Assembly (NCBI GenBank): GCA_019310195.1
Contig: JAFDET010000065.1
Location: forward strand, 1-22,985
Reading direction: 5' to 3'
DNA length: 22,985 nt
Source: Deltaproteobacteria bacterium
Lineage (GTDB): Bacteria; Myxococcota_A; UBA9160; JAFDET01
The position numbers were made by a program, and so were the translations under genes. Shown piece by piece: positions 22,261-22,985 of the stretch. Below the pieces are notes generated by a model, which did no database searches, was not told where the DNA came from, and saw nothing but the letters and a program-made list of their open reading frames with translations. Within the stretch, counting starts at the first letter, position 1, and each line of letters opens with the position of its first letter.

Positions 22261-22985
22261 CGGAGCACCTCGTCCAGCGACACCCGCTCGGCGCCGCCGG
22301 CCTGCGGCGCTTCGTAGGCGGCCAGCGCGGATACATTGGCCAGGGACTCATTCCCGATGAAGGGCCGTGCCTGGAACAGCCAGAGCTTCCCGTCGACGAA
22401 GCCGAACTCCACGTCCCAAGGTCTCGCCCGTCCATCGCTACCTGGCGAGGACGCGAACGTGTCGCGGATGCGGGCGGCAGTCGTCACCAGGTCGTTCAGC
22501 TCTGCTTCGGACAGGACGTACTCGCTCCCCGTCGAGGGCACGATCTCGCTGCCACCCGGCTTCAGCAGCCGCCGGTACGGGGACTTGAACATCGTCACCA
22601 ACTCCACGCCCGAGGGCGACCAAACCACGGTCTCCGCCGGCGTCCCGTCGACGGCACCGCCAACGCCCTCCGAGGTGGCGACCAACATCTTCGTCTGGTC
22701 CTGCCCATCGAGGTCGGCCGTGATCAGGACCCCCGACTTCTTGGTCGGCACGCTCTCGAGGATCACCACCGAAGGCAGCACCCAAAGCGGTTCGTCGATC
22801 AGCGTCTGCCGCCACGAGAACGAGCGATAGGTGAACGGCGATGCCCACACCTCCTTGAGCCCGGCATAGACGTCCTGCAGGGATCTCCGGTTGAAGAGCG
22901 TGAGATTCAGCCCTGCGCCATTGAAGTTGTCCAGATCCTCGACGTTGGTGTCGCTGCGTACGAAGAGACCCACGGTCTGCTCCGG
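22257..22985 (-). CDS. C-terminal part of a PEP synthase/PPDK-type N-terminal ATP-grasp domain protein (partial)
   Basis: The frame is open to the right window edge (243 codons including the stop visible), so the N-terminus is missing. FVRSDTNVEDLDNFNGAGL matches the RSSxxxED...FAGQ block of the PPDK_N/PEP synthase ATP-binding domain, with Gln of the consensus replaced by Leu. PLWVLPSVVILESVPTKKSGV, then a terminal WDVEFGFVDGKLWLFQARPF, matches the final ATP-grasp motif (EW...G.L..LQARP). No phosphohistidine or PEP-binding domain follows: the protein ends about 30 residues later. It may be a stand-alone ATP-grasp protein that phosphorylates or ligates a substrate other than pyruvate. The stop overlaps the start of the L,D-transpeptidase-like gene. 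Confidence 0.75.
   Translation of the reverse strand, partial: PEQTVGLFVRSDTNVEDLDNFNGAGLNLTLFNRRSLQDVYAGLKEVWASPFTYRSFSWRQTLIDEPLWVLPSVVILESVPTKKSGVLITADLDGQDQTKMLVATSEGVGGAVDGTPAETVVWSPSGVELVTMFKSPYRRLLKPGGSEIVPSTGSEYVLSEAELNDLVTTAARIRDTFASSPGSDGRARPWDVEFGFVDGKLWLFQARPFIGNESLANVSALAAYEAPQAGGAERVSLDEVLR

Overview
The window is about 23 kb of GC-rich bacterial chromosome with densely packed genes on both strands. Lipoproteins, a two-TM/tandem-RCK potassium channel, a cytochrome P450, an F420-type (Ddn-like) oxidoreductase and an apparent selenoprotein together suggest a free-living Gram-negative bacterium, most likely of the former Deltaproteobacteria (Myxococcota or a relative). That assignment is inference: no rRNA or other marker gene is present. 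I see no tRNA, CRISPR array, integrase or intact transposase.

Layout. Positions 1-222 hold a doubtful minus-strand remnant that may be an FG-GAP/VCBS-type protein. 668-1033 is a small STAS-like protein. 1072-4812 is one tightly overlapping plus-strand unit: a GT-A glycosyltransferase, then a Zn/Mn-type ABC importer (lipoprotein, ATPase, permease). 4838-5770 is an NAD-dependent epimerase. Its last codons form the outer end of a perfect 71-bp inverted repeat (5751-5929). 5944-7269 is a large lipoprotein of unknown function. A P450 (minus, TTG start) diverges from a PLP decarboxylase/class III aminotransferase pair across a gap with a CRP-like palindrome. 11457-14241 holds a small secreted protein and a PBP1b-type bifunctional peptidoglycan synthase.

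The most important gene is at 14287-15039. An in-frame UGA sits exactly where a peroxiredoxin has its peroxidatic cysteine (TPT-UGA-SQE), the frame stays coding on both sides, and a hairpin begins 3 nt after the UGA. I read it as a 250-residue selenocysteine peroxiredoxin fused to a CGFS glutaredoxin-like domain. A standard gene caller would report only the part after the UGA.

Downstream are a two-gene minus-strand operon (small helical protein, then RHH/Cys-rich protein) with a palindromic operator; a FAD oxidoreductase; an antibiotic/hygromycin-type phosphotransferase; a potassium channel whose last RCK domain is broken by a frameshift and probable internal deletion; a Ddn-like oxidoreductase; and a minus-strand pair, an L,D-transpeptidase-like protein preceded by the C-terminal part of a PEP-synthase-type ATP-grasp protein that runs off the right edge.

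A recurring signal ties several genes together. At least six have a -10-like hexamer (TATACT, TATTCT, TAGACT twice, TACACT, TACCTT) only 6-9 nt before the start codon and no Shine-Dalgarno sequence, which points to leaderless mRNAs. The decarboxylase, P450, epimerase and helical-protein genes have clear ribosome binding sites.
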